Shown piece by piece: positions 17,558 to 23,623 of a DNA stretch of 28,198 nucleotides. This DNA comes from a virus. The notes under the pieces are model-generated. The model was not told the origin of the DNA. It saw only the letters and a list, made by a program, of their open reading frames with translations, and ran no database searches. The position numbers were made by a program, and so were the translations under genes. Positions within the stretch are counted from its first letter, which is position 1. Every line of letters begins with the position of its first letter. The stretch spans positions 1 through 28,198 of the IMG/VR virus record IMGVR_UViG_3300017760_000060; one strand, written 5' to 3'.

Positions 17558-18923
17558 CTTCCATTCCAAATGAGTCTTTTTTCACCCGTATCTCTGAGAA
17601 ATAATCGCCTCCTTCGAAAAGATGAGTTACAGAAGTAACTAAGTGTCTTCCAGATAGGTGTTTATCGTACAAATCTCGAGCAGATTTCGGCATAAAGGGC
17701 ATTGATGCTAATAACTTTTTCATTATTCCGGGATCTGCTGCTTTTGGAAACTTCAACTTAATGACTGTTCCAGGATTTAACTCCATATCACCAAAAAGTT
17801 TTATATCATGAGATATTGTTTCGAGCGCTTCTTCAATTGCAAGAGTTTTGCCGTTAGTATCTTCTTTTAGTTTATTGTAGTTTAAACTTTCTTCACCATA
17901 TGATAGGTTATTAATTGACACATGTTCAAGATGAGACTGCGGCATTAAGTTTAATGGTTCTCCATTCACATCAAACTGAGTTGACAGAGGAGTTTTTTTA
18001 TTTAATGTGAGAGATTGATCAAAATCGTTGTCATAGTTATAATCATATTTAGTGTATGTCTTATACGAATAATCTAAATAGTTATTTTCTGATGCCCATC
18101 CACCGTTTGCACCCTGATAAACCTTCCCTAGTTTAAGATTCGATGCAATGTCAAGAATACGAGAAGCTCTTTGAGCGTAATCAGCATCACTATTAGGGTC
18201 TTGACTAAATTCTCGTTCATCTTGATATGTATGATATTCTTCTGCAGTCATTAATTCATGCAAAGATGATAATCTAATTGTGTTATCTAAAGAATGATAA
18301 AGAAAAAATGGAGAAAAAGATTCATCATACGTCTTTTTCCTCAACCATTCAGCAGCCTCAAGAGGAGTTTGCCATCGTATAATTCCCTTCATTCTTGATG
18401 TTGCTTGGCCGTTTATTTCAAAATCTTCAAATCCAAGATCTTCAGTAATAATCTTTTTAATTTCCTCGTCGGTCGTGTTAGTAAACGAGCGAGATATTTT
18501 AGAAAGCCTGGAATAATATGCGTGATCTGATACACATGCAATATTATACACGTTTGTATGTTCTTCTTCGGAACTTGCATAAAGAGGATATTCAGTAACA
18601 ATAAAATTTAGATCAATTTTTTTCCCAAATAATCTGCTTGCAAAACCTTTACCAACACTGTTTGGTTTAGTCGATACTTTTATCCTTACTTTTTCTTGAC
18701 CAATAAGCGGTGTGCTCTCAAAGAAGTTTGTAGTATCTTTTATAGAAATCTGTGCAATTATATTTGCAGAATAAAGAGATTCAGTTAATGTCAATTTGAC
18801 AACAAGATTTTCTATATTATATTCTGCACCATCATGAGCAGTCAATACAACTTTATCGATTTTATACGCTCCGGGGCTTAGAGACTTGTTTGCCCCAAAA
18901 TTATTTCTTCCTGCCTTAGCCAT
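17553..18923 (-). CDS. gp27: Baseplate hub protein gp27-like (456 aa)
   Basis: Length is similar to T4 gp27 (391 aa). The layout matches the gp27/gpD hub fold. The N-terminal barrel reads KLTLTESLYSANIIAQISIKD (T4: [20 protein letters not shown]), then PLIGQEKVRIKVS. A central part carries a tail-protein-D-like helix pair (WQTPLEAAEWLRKKTYD) and FFLYHSLDN. The C-terminal barrel has NPGTVIKLKFP and GRHLVTSVTHLFEGGDYFSEI (T4: LTPGVKIIF and YVDEVIHELSNNN). gp27 trimers form the hub on which gp5 sits, and gp5 is the next gene here. The gene abuts gp53 (TAAATG), with an AAGG only 3 nt before the ATG. The identification is by pattern and context, without an alignment. Confidence 0.75.
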   Translation of the reverse strand: MAKAGRNNFGANKSLSPGAYKIDKVVLTAHDGAEYNIENLVVKLTLTESLYSANIIAQISIKDTTNFFESTPLIGQEKVRIKVSTKPNSVGKGFASRLFGKKIDLNFIVTEYPLYASSEEEHTNVYNIACVSDHAYYSRLSKISRSFTNTTDEEIKKIITEDLGFEDFEINGQATSRMKGIIRWQTPLEAAEWLRKKTYDESFSPFFLYHSLDNTIRLSSLHELMTAEEYHTYQDEREFSQDPNSDADYAQRASRILDIASNLKLGKVYQGANGGWASENNYLDYSYKTYTKYDYNYDNDFDQSLTLNKKTPLSTQFDVNGEPLNLMPQSHLEHVSINNLSYGEESLNYNKLKEDTNGKTLAIEEALETISHDIKLFGDMELNPGTVIKLKFPKAADPGIMKKLLASMPFMPKSARDLYDKHLSGRHLVTSVTHLFEGGDYFSEIRVKKDSFGMEV

Positions 18924-20114
18924 TTACCTTACTAGTTTTTCTTGATACAACTCAACAAATTCATCGATATGTTCTGGACGAACTACGCGAATTTTAGTTG
19001 CTTCAAAGATTTTTTCTTCTTGTTCTTCTTTAATTGAAACATACTCTGCCTGTTCGCTATAGTATGTTTCAACAAAGCTTGGTATATATTTTCGTTGACG
19101 ACTAATTGCGTTGTATTGTGATATTTGACTTTGATCAAAACCATCTAATCTAGAAGCTGCAACGTTAACATCTATATCTCCTCTAAAAAAATCTTTTGGT
19201 AATTCAACATCTTGTTGGCTGAATACTTTTGAATACGCGTCGAATGCAGTAGATCTATCACCTTCGTTTTCGTTATCAAGGAAATAGGATGGAGCATTAT
19301 ATGAATTCTCGTAAAAACGGTGAGAAGAAAAAACAATTTTCGAGAAGAAAAAATCTAAAAAGTATTTGTAATATGCATCGCTTCCTTCTGAAAAGGAAAC
19401 CTGATTGTTTGGATTATTTAAATAAGCTTGCCATGCATAGTACACGGTAGTTTGATTTAATCTTGTCCATTCAAGTGCAGATTTTGCCCATTCGCTTCTT
19501 TGTTCTTCGTACTGTGTATACCGTAGGCTATCAGTTTCTTCGTTTTGATTATATTCTATTTTCCATCGAGTGTTATTAGCGAATCTCCCTGCGTTACTGA
19601 TATTATAAACCCAAAGTTGAAACCGTTGATCATCAAATCGAAGGATTTCAGATTGAATTTTAGTTCCGTTTCCTGCGGTTTCTAAGGATGATAATTTAAT
19701 ATTACCAGTATTTAAATCTAATCCACCAAAATAGTTTACCATTTCAAACCCATTTTCATACTTACGAGCAACTGGATATTGACGTGGTATAAAAACAAGT
19801 GTAGAATAGTCTGCATAATCTTGTTCGAGCATTAACTCGAATTGACGATATGATTTTGGCCAAGTATTTAACCCTTGTTTAAGAGTTTCATTTACAACAA
19901 AGAATGTCCAATAGTAGTCAGGAGTTCCATACAATCTATTAGATACAATATCTGGTCTTTCTCCTTCTTTAATTTCATAGTATGTATAAGTTCCTATATC
20001 GTCAAGTATTTCTTCATTTACGTCAACATACCGAAATATATCAGTAAGATCGGTTTTAACACCATCAGCATTAATATCGTATTTTATTTTAGGGAATTGT
20101 GTGAAGAATGACAT
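18924..20114 (-). CDS. gp53: Baseplate wedge protein gp53-like, extended (396 aa)
   Basis: The first 115 residues match gp53: DLTDIFRYVDV (T4: MTDIFRNYKDY), YTYYEIKEGERPDIVSNRLYG (T4: RTYYIKGSPRPEELANAIYG), TPDYYWTFFVVNET and WPKSYRQFE. The LysM-like start of gp53 is included in this stretch. T4 gp53 has 196 residues; here about 200 more follow, rich in Tyr, Asn and acidic residues. A final helix (IRVVRPEHIDEFVELYQEKL) resembles the end of T4 gp53, so the extra sequence looks inserted into the middle. gp53 locks wedges around the hub. Two bases separate it from the gp48-like gene upstream, so it is cotranscribed from the promoter at 21058-21065. Confidence 0.85.
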   Translation of the reverse strand: MSFFTQFPKIKYDINADGVKTDLTDIFRYVDVNEEILDDIGTYTYYEIKEGERPDIVSNRLYGTPDYYWTFFVVNETLKQGLNTWPKSYRQFELMLEQDYADYSTLVFIPRQYPVARKYENGFEMVNYFGGLDLNTGNIKLSSLETAGNGTKIQSEILRFDDQRFQLWVYNISNAGRFANNTRWKIEYNQNEETDSLRYTQYEEQRSEWAKSALEWTRLNQTTVYYAWQAYLNNPNNQVSFSEGSDAYYKYFLDFFFSKIVFSSHRFYENSYNAPSYFLDNENEGDRSTAFDAYSKVFSQQDVELPKDFFRGDIDVNVAASRLDGFDQSQISQYNAISRQRKYIPSFVETYYSEQAEYVSIKEEQEEKIFEATKIRVVRPEHIDEFVELYQEKLVR

Positions 20115-20116
20115 AA

Positions 20117-21049
20117 TTAACTACCTTTAGTGGGTGCAGGTTCTGGTTGCGGAAGTTGAGTAACAGTTAATGGTCGACCATCCTCGCTAATTCCTCTATT
20201 TCCAAGTTGGTCATTTTCCATTTGTTCAACATCATGTCTATTCAACGCGCGAGTTTCTTGGAATGATAATTCTAAATCAACTTCGAGAGGAGCATTATCT
20301 GTATAATATATATTTCCACTGGAGTTAAAGTTTGTATTAACACCTGTACAATATGAAGAATATATGCGAGGAATAAATGGATTTTCTGTACCAGCATCCA
20401 TATTCATAAATTTAATTGTCCATACTGGAGGATATTCGAGAGTTAGAGTATTAGTTTCTCCTCCTCGTGATGCATAAAGGAAATGTCTAAACTTTGATTG
20501 TATTGTACGAATAAGCTCTGATTCACTTGCAGAGCGCGCAACCATTTTAAAACTAAACGTAAATTGTCTTACTCCGTTTTTAGTAAAGGTTGTATTTGTA
20601 TTGGGGTTCATGATTTGCTGAGTAACAAGTGATGCAGCATCATCACCCACTGGCAAAGCCTTTAATGCGATTGCTTTTACCTGTTCTTTGTTTACACTTT
20701 TTATTTGACCAAGTATGTCACCTGCTCCAGAATTTCCGGCAACTACGTCGACCGCGCCTGCTTTTGCTCCTAAATCTGACTGTCCGTATTCTGCTACATC
20801 AGCAAATGCTATGGCGGAAGCGGCTGGAAACCAGATGGGATGTCGTTGTACTTTGCCAGATAGCATTCTTTCATGAGCGGTAAATACCATGCATGGCCGA
20901 CTAAGATCGCCTTTCATTTCTGGAGGATAAATAAGAGGTGCGACACTTTTATTTCTACTAACAGATTTGATTCCTTGTTGAACCAATTGTTTTTGTGCGA
21001 CTTCTTCCGCCTTTCTTTTTAATATTTCTTCAAAATAATTAGTTGCCAT
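20117..21049 (-). CDS. gp48: Baseplate tail tube cap protein gp48-like (310 aa)
   Basis: This is the first gene of the minus-strand block and directly precedes gp53. The C-terminal half has the tail-tube-like pattern seen in gp48/gp54 proteins: TFTKNGVRQFTFSFKMVAR, LIRTIQSKFRHFLYAS, LTLEYPPVWTIKF and PLEVDLELSFQETRAL. The middle is Ala/Gly-rich (AKAGAVDVVAGNSGAGD). T4 gp48 has 364 residues and sits on the hub as the platform for tail tube growth. Assignment to gp48 rather than gp54 rests on length, the paired plus-strand candidate for gp54 and the location; the two families share a fold, so some doubt remains. Confidence 0.72.
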   Translation of the reverse strand: MATNYFEEILKRKAEEVAQKQLVQQGIKSVSRNKSVAPLIYPPEMKGDLSRPCMVFTAHERMLSGKVQRHPIWFPAASAIAFADVAEYGQSDLGAKAGAVDVVAGNSGAGDILGQIKSVNKEQVKAIALKALPVGDDAASLVTQQIMNPNTNTTFTKNGVRQFTFSFKMVARSASESELIRTIQSKFRHFLYASRGGETNTLTLEYPPVWTIKFMNMDAGTENPFIPRIYSSYCTGVNTNFNSSGNIYYTDNAPLEVDLELSFQETRALNRHDVEQMENDQLGNRGISEDGRPLTVTQLPQPEPAPTKGS

Positions 21050-21057
21050 AACAATTC

Positions 21058-21065
21058 TATTTATA
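21058..21065 (-). promoter_or_regulatory. Late promoter octamer before gp48
   Basis: A perfect TATAAATA on the minus strand is followed by an 8-nt spacer (GAATTGTT) and the ATG. It drives the gp48-gp53-gp27 run and overlaps a variant octamer on the plus strand that faces gp4. Confidence 0.7.
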
Positions 21066-21069
21066 ATAA
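21062..21069 (+). promoter_or_regulatory. Variant late promoter before gp4
   Basis: TATAATAA on the plus strand lies 4 nt before the gp4 ATG, in the place a TATAAATA octamer occupies before other late genes. It differs from the consensus and overlaps the minus-strand octamer, so the call is tentative. Confidence 0.4.
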
Positions 21070-21073
21070 AAAT

Positions 21074-21532
21074 ATGACATACAAGGGAAGATATACTGTA
21101 AAGAATCCGGACAAATACGACGGTGATCCTACGAATGTAGTATTCAGATCGTTATGGGAAAGGCAAGTCTTTAAATTTATGGATACGAATCCTGATGTAA
21201 TTAAGTGGCAATCAGAAGAAACTGTTATTCCATACCGTTGTAAGACTGATAATAAGATTCATCGGTACTTTATGGATGTCAAAATGGTTACAAAGGATAA
21301 GACATATCTTATTGAGATTAAGCCAAAAAAACAAACTGAGGCGCCGAAAGAACCAAAGAGAAAGACAAAGAGATATATTACTGAGGTAATGTCCTATATA
21401 AAAAACACCTCAAAGTGGGAAACTGCTGAAGCATACTGTGCTGATAGAGGATGGGAGTTTGTAATATGGACAGAAATAGAACTTGCAAAGCTTGGAATTA
21501 AACTCCTTGGTGCAAAGAAGCCAAAGAAATAG
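21074..21532 (+). CDS. gp4: Head completion protein gp4, nuclease-like (152 aa)
   Basis: Length is as in T4 gp4 (150 aa). The protein has the signature FRSLWERQVFKFMD at residues 24-37, then WQSEETVIPY, RYFMDVKM and YLIEIKPKKQ. Residues Glu29, Asp68 and Glu81-x-Lys83 have the spacing of a PD-(D/E)xK nuclease core like that of TnsA, to which the gp4 family is related. In T4, gp4 acts with gp50 and gp65 in head completion before tail joining. The start ATG at 21074 is the only one before the conserved block and follows a promoter-like AT-rich stretch by 4 nt. The gene is divergent from gp48. Confidence 0.88.
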   Translation: MTYKGRYTVKNPDKYDGDPTNVVFRSLWERQVFKFMDTNPDVIKWQSEETVIPYRCKTDNKIHRYFMDVKMVTKDKTYLIEIKPKKQTEAPKEPKRKTKRYITEVMSYIKNTSKWETAEAYCADRGWEFVIWTEIELAKLGIKLLGAKKPKK

Positions 21533-21540
21533 TATAAATA
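21533..21540 (+). promoter_or_regulatory. Late promoter octamer before the 195-aa gene
   Basis: A perfect TATAAATA starts directly after the gp4 stop codon (TAG at 21530-21532) and is followed by GAGGT and an ATG at 21546. This octamer decides the start: the longer frame opening at 21483 would begin inside gp4 and upstream of the promoter. Confidence 0.7.
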
Positions 21541-21545
21541 GAGGT

Positions 21546-22133
21546 ATGGCATCTTCTCTCTTTGATAAAATACAGGCAGCAGCTTTTAGGGCTGATGTAA
21601 AACGCGGCACCACACAGTCGCTAAAATGGTTTAGGGAAAAAGTTGCTGAGATGAGAACAGTTAACCGTAAAGCTCTTTTAAGAGATGAAGCAACTAAAAC
21701 AGTAACAAAGCCTCTAATTGGTCGTATGTTTATGTATGCATATGATCCTAAAAACAAAAAGACTCTGCCGTTTTATGATAAATTTCCTCTTATTATTATG
21801 GTCGACAAAGCTCCTGGAGGATTTTATGGAATAAACTTACACTATCTTCCACCATTATTAAGAGCTAAATTCTTTGATAGGCTTCTCGATTACTCTAATA
21901 ATAATAAATATAATACGTCTACAAAATTTCGAATAACATATGATCTTTTACAAGGAGCATCAAAACTTTCTGCATTTAAACCATGCTATAAACACTATTT
22001 AACTAAACACATCAAATCACAAATATCCGAAATATCTGCCAGCGAATGGGAGATTGCAATCTTTTTACCATCTGAACAATTTAAGGGTGCTGCTAAAGAT
22101 GCAGTTTGGAAAGACTCAAAATCTAAAATCTAA
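21546..22133 (+). CDS. Conserved T4-like protein of unknown function (195 aa)
   Basis: I do not recognise this gene with certainty. The ATG at 21546 is chosen because a late promoter octamer ends 5 nt before it; a longer in-frame start at 21483 lies within gp4. The protein is basic. Its central block is rich in aromatic residues (GRMFMYAYDPK, LPFYDKFPLIIMVDK, GGFYGINLHYLPP, about residues 59-102), followed by a basic region (FKPCYKHYLTKHIKSQ) and a C-terminal SEWEIAIFLPSEQF. I have the impression that proteins like this occur beside gp4 in marine T4-like phages. In T4 the neighbour of gene 4 is gene 2, the DNA end protector, so a gp2-like role is possible but I cannot show similarity. Its stop overlaps the next start by one base (TAATG). 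Confidence 0.7.
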   Translation: MASSLFDKIQAAAFRADVKRGTTQSLKWFREKVAEMRTVNRKALLRDEATKTVTKPLIGRMFMYAYDPKNKKTLPFYDKFPLIIMVDKAPGGFYGINLHYLPPLLRAKFFDRLLDYSNNNKYNTSTKFRITYDLLQGASKLSAFKPCYKHYLTKHIKSQISEISASEWEIAIFLPSEQFKGAAKDAVWKDSKSKI

Positions 22134-22666
22134 TGGAAATCGATAAACTAAAAAGCCTTGTATCAAGAAGAGACGGATTTGCCCGCTCTAATCGATTTGG
22201 AATATTAATGGTACCACCACCTGAAGCATTTGGTGATACAGACGAAATAAGAGATCTTAATATACTTTGTGATGCTACCTCTCTTCCTGGAAGGCAGATG
22301 CAGACATTCGAGACAAACTACACACGACAACAAGTAAAAGTTGTGCAATCATTTATTAACGAGGATGTTTCATTCACGTTTAATCTTACTAATGATATGT
22401 TTATTAAAAGACTGTTTGACAGGTGGACTAATATGATTATCGATCGAACCACGTTTAAGAAAAATTACGATTCTAAATACAAACGTGATATAGCAATATA
22501 TCAAAATGATATTAATAATGAAAAAGTTTACGGAATTAAGTTAATTAACGCATTTCCTGTATCAGTACAAGCGCTTGAATTAAATAGTTCTGAGGGAGAA
22601 ATACAAAAATTGACAGTAGAATTTACATACGAAGATTTCGAAGAACTTCTTATAAGACGCCCATAA
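22133..22666 (+). CDS. gp54: Tail-tube-fold protein, gp54/gp19-like (177 aa)
   Basis: The protein has the layout of the T4 gp19/gp54 tail tube family: a basic N-terminus (RRDGFARSNRFGILMVPP), CDATSLPGRQM at about 47-57, VSFTFNLTNDMFIKRLFDRW at about 79-98, YKRDIAIYQND, and a C-terminal beta region (KLINAFPVSVQALELN, then IQKLTVEFTYEDFEEL). The tail tube proper (gp19) has 163 residues in T4 and gp54, the tube initiator, 320, so by length it is closer to gp19. The location among baseplate genes, next to gp26 and the tape measure, favours the initiator role. The ATG overlaps the previous stop (TAATG), suggesting coupled translation. Confidence 0.72.
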   Translation: MEIDKLKSLVSRRDGFARSNRFGILMVPPPEAFGDTDEIRDLNILCDATSLPGRQMQTFETNYTRQQVKVVQSFINEDVSFTFNLTNDMFIKRLFDRWTNMIIDRTTFKKNYDSKYKRDIAIYQNDINNEKVYGIKLINAFPVSVQALELNSSEGEIQKLTVEFTYEDFEELLIRRP

Positions 22667-22685
22667 AAATAACCAGTGGGATAAT

Positions 22686-22693
22686 TATAAATA
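22686..22693 (+). promoter_or_regulatory. Late promoter octamer before gp26
   Basis: A perfect TATAAATA lies in the 68-nt gap after the tail-tube-like gene. Unlike every other octamer here, it is 41 nt from the start codon, so this message should have a real, very A/T-rich 5' leader of about 35 nt, still without a clear Shine-Dalgarno. Confidence 0.65.
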
Positions 22694-22734
22694 ATATTTT
22701 TATTATAACTGAATGAATAACAACTAACAAAATT

Positions 22735-23436
22735 ATGGCATTACCAAAACTAGAAAACCCAACATATACAATCGAAGTACCTTCACTTGACCGCCGAGTT
22801 GAATTTAGACCATTCCTCGTTAAGGAAGAGAAGGTTCTTATGATTGCTCAAGAATCAAAAGACGAAAAAAAGATTCTAAAAACAATTAAAGATATTATTA
22901 GCGCGTGTTCGTTTAATAAACTTGATCCAAATGAATGTACATCATCAGACATTGAGTATCTTTTCCTTCAACTACGAGCTAAAAGCGTAGGTGAAAGTGT
23001 AGAAGTCAGAGTTAAGTGTGTAGAATGTGGCGAATATGCCAATATAAAAATCGATCTTGAAGATATTAAACTATCTGAAGTTGAAGATATCGATAATACT
23101 ATCGAGATTACTGATTCAATTGGAGTAGTTCTTAAACACGTATCGATGCTCGATGCAGAAAAGGTAGATAAAAATAATTCAGAGAAAGCATTTAATCAAA
23201 TGCTTGTATCCTCAATTGAATCTATTTACGATGCAGATAATGTATATCCTGCAAGTGAATCAACTGAAAGAGAACTTATTGAATTCATTGATTCTCTATC
23301 GCATAAACACCTCGAAAAGATTCAAGCCTTTATTCAAAACGTTCCAAAGCTAACACACACTGTTAAGTTTACATGTAAAGAGTGTGGTCATGAAAATGAG
23401 GTTGTACTAGAAGGAATTGAATCTTTTTTCTCATAG
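22735..23436 (+). CDS. gp26: Baseplate hub assembly protein gp26-like (233 aa, zero-frame product)
   Basis: The length fits T4 gp26 (208 aa). The N-terminal pattern YTIEVPSLDRRVEFRPFLVK, then EEKVLMIAQE and TIKDIISAC is that of the T4 base plate protein family (T4: VPLLDLDVNFRPLKVKEYKQLLIAKE). Four cysteines in two CxxC pairs (Cys95/98 in KCVECGE and Cys214/217 in TCKECGH) are well placed for a zinc ribbon. In T4, gp26 takes part in hub assembly together with gp51. The frame ends FFS-stop, and the codons before the stop form a TTTTTTC slippery heptamer from which a -1 shift leads to a 61-codon extension. The 41-nt leader and separate promoter set it apart from its neighbours. Confidence 0.85.
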   Translation: MALPKLENPTYTIEVPSLDRRVEFRPFLVKEEKVLMIAQESKDEKKILKTIKDIISACSFNKLDPNECTSSDIEYLFLQLRAKSVGESVEVRVKCVECGEYANIKIDLEDIKLSEVEDIDNTIEITDSIGVVLKHVSMLDAEKVDKNNSEKAFNQMLVSSIESIYDADNVYPASESTERELIEFIDSLSHKHLEKIQAFIQNVPKLTHTVKFTCKECGHENEVVLEGIESFFS

Positions 23437-23465
23437 GCCTTTCTCATGATTCTTTAGCGAATCAT
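23424..23465 (+). promoter_or_regulatory. Putative -1 ribosomal frameshift signal (slippery heptamer and hairpin)
   Basis: The heptamer T TTT TTC occupies 23424-23430, in the X XXY YYZ register relative to the gp26 codons, 3 nt before its stop codon (23434-23436). A perfect 7-bp hairpin follows at 23446-23465 (ATGATTC, loop TTTAGC, GAATCAT). The 15-nt spacing is longer than usual for a stimulator, so the hairpin's role is less certain than that of the heptamer. Confidence 0.7.
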
Positions 23466-23615
23466 TATCAGACAAACTTTGCGATGATGCAGCATCACAA
23501 ATATAGTTTAACTGAACTTGACAATATGATACCGTGGGAGAGGCAAATATACGTATCTCTTCTTCAGGATCATATAAAGGAAGAAAATGATCGAATTAGG
23601 CGACAAAACAAATAA
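23424..23615 (+). CDS. gp51: Frameshift extension of gp26, gp51-like (61 codons in the -1 frame)
   Basis: In the -1 frame the sequence is open from the TTTTTTC heptamer to a TAA at 23613-23615, giving a 293-aa fusion (232 + 61). The encoded extension contains GLSHDSLANHYQTNFAMM, YSLTELDNMIPWERQIYVS and LLQDHIKEENDRIRRQNK. This reads as a genuine helical domain and has the ER-x-IYV and EE patterns I associate with T4-like gp51, the hub assembly catalyst. The first ATG inside this frame is at 23484, after the GLSHDSLANHYQTNF part, so independent initiation would lose a third of the sequence. Position (immediately before the tape measure gene) and mechanism parallel the G/GT chaperones of lambda-like phages. 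Confidence 0.75.
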   Translation, partial: FFLIGLSHDSLANHYQTNFAMMQHHKYSLTELDNMIPWERQIYVSLLQDHIKEENDRIRRQNK

Positions 23616-23618
23616 ATA
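23611..23618 (+). promoter_or_regulatory. Late promoter-like octamer before the tape measure gene
   Basis: AATAAATA, one base from TATAAATA, is followed by GATAC and the ATG (5-nt spacer). It contains the TAA stop of the gp26 extension (23613-23615). The same NATAAATA form has been reported as a late promoter motif in marine T4-like cyanophages. Confidence 0.55.
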
Positions 23619-23623
23619 GATAC

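Noticed and set aside
21483-21545. Longer start for the 195-aa gene, adding 21 residues
   Set aside because: It would overlap gp4 by about 50 nt and begin upstream of the late promoter octamer at 21533-21540; the ATG at 21546 fits the octamer-to-ATG spacing of the other genes.
23484-23615. Independent 43-aa gene starting at the ATG at 23484
   Set aside because: It would omit the protein-like stretch just before it in the same frame, has no Shine-Dalgarno or promoter, and the slippery heptamer explains access to the whole frame.
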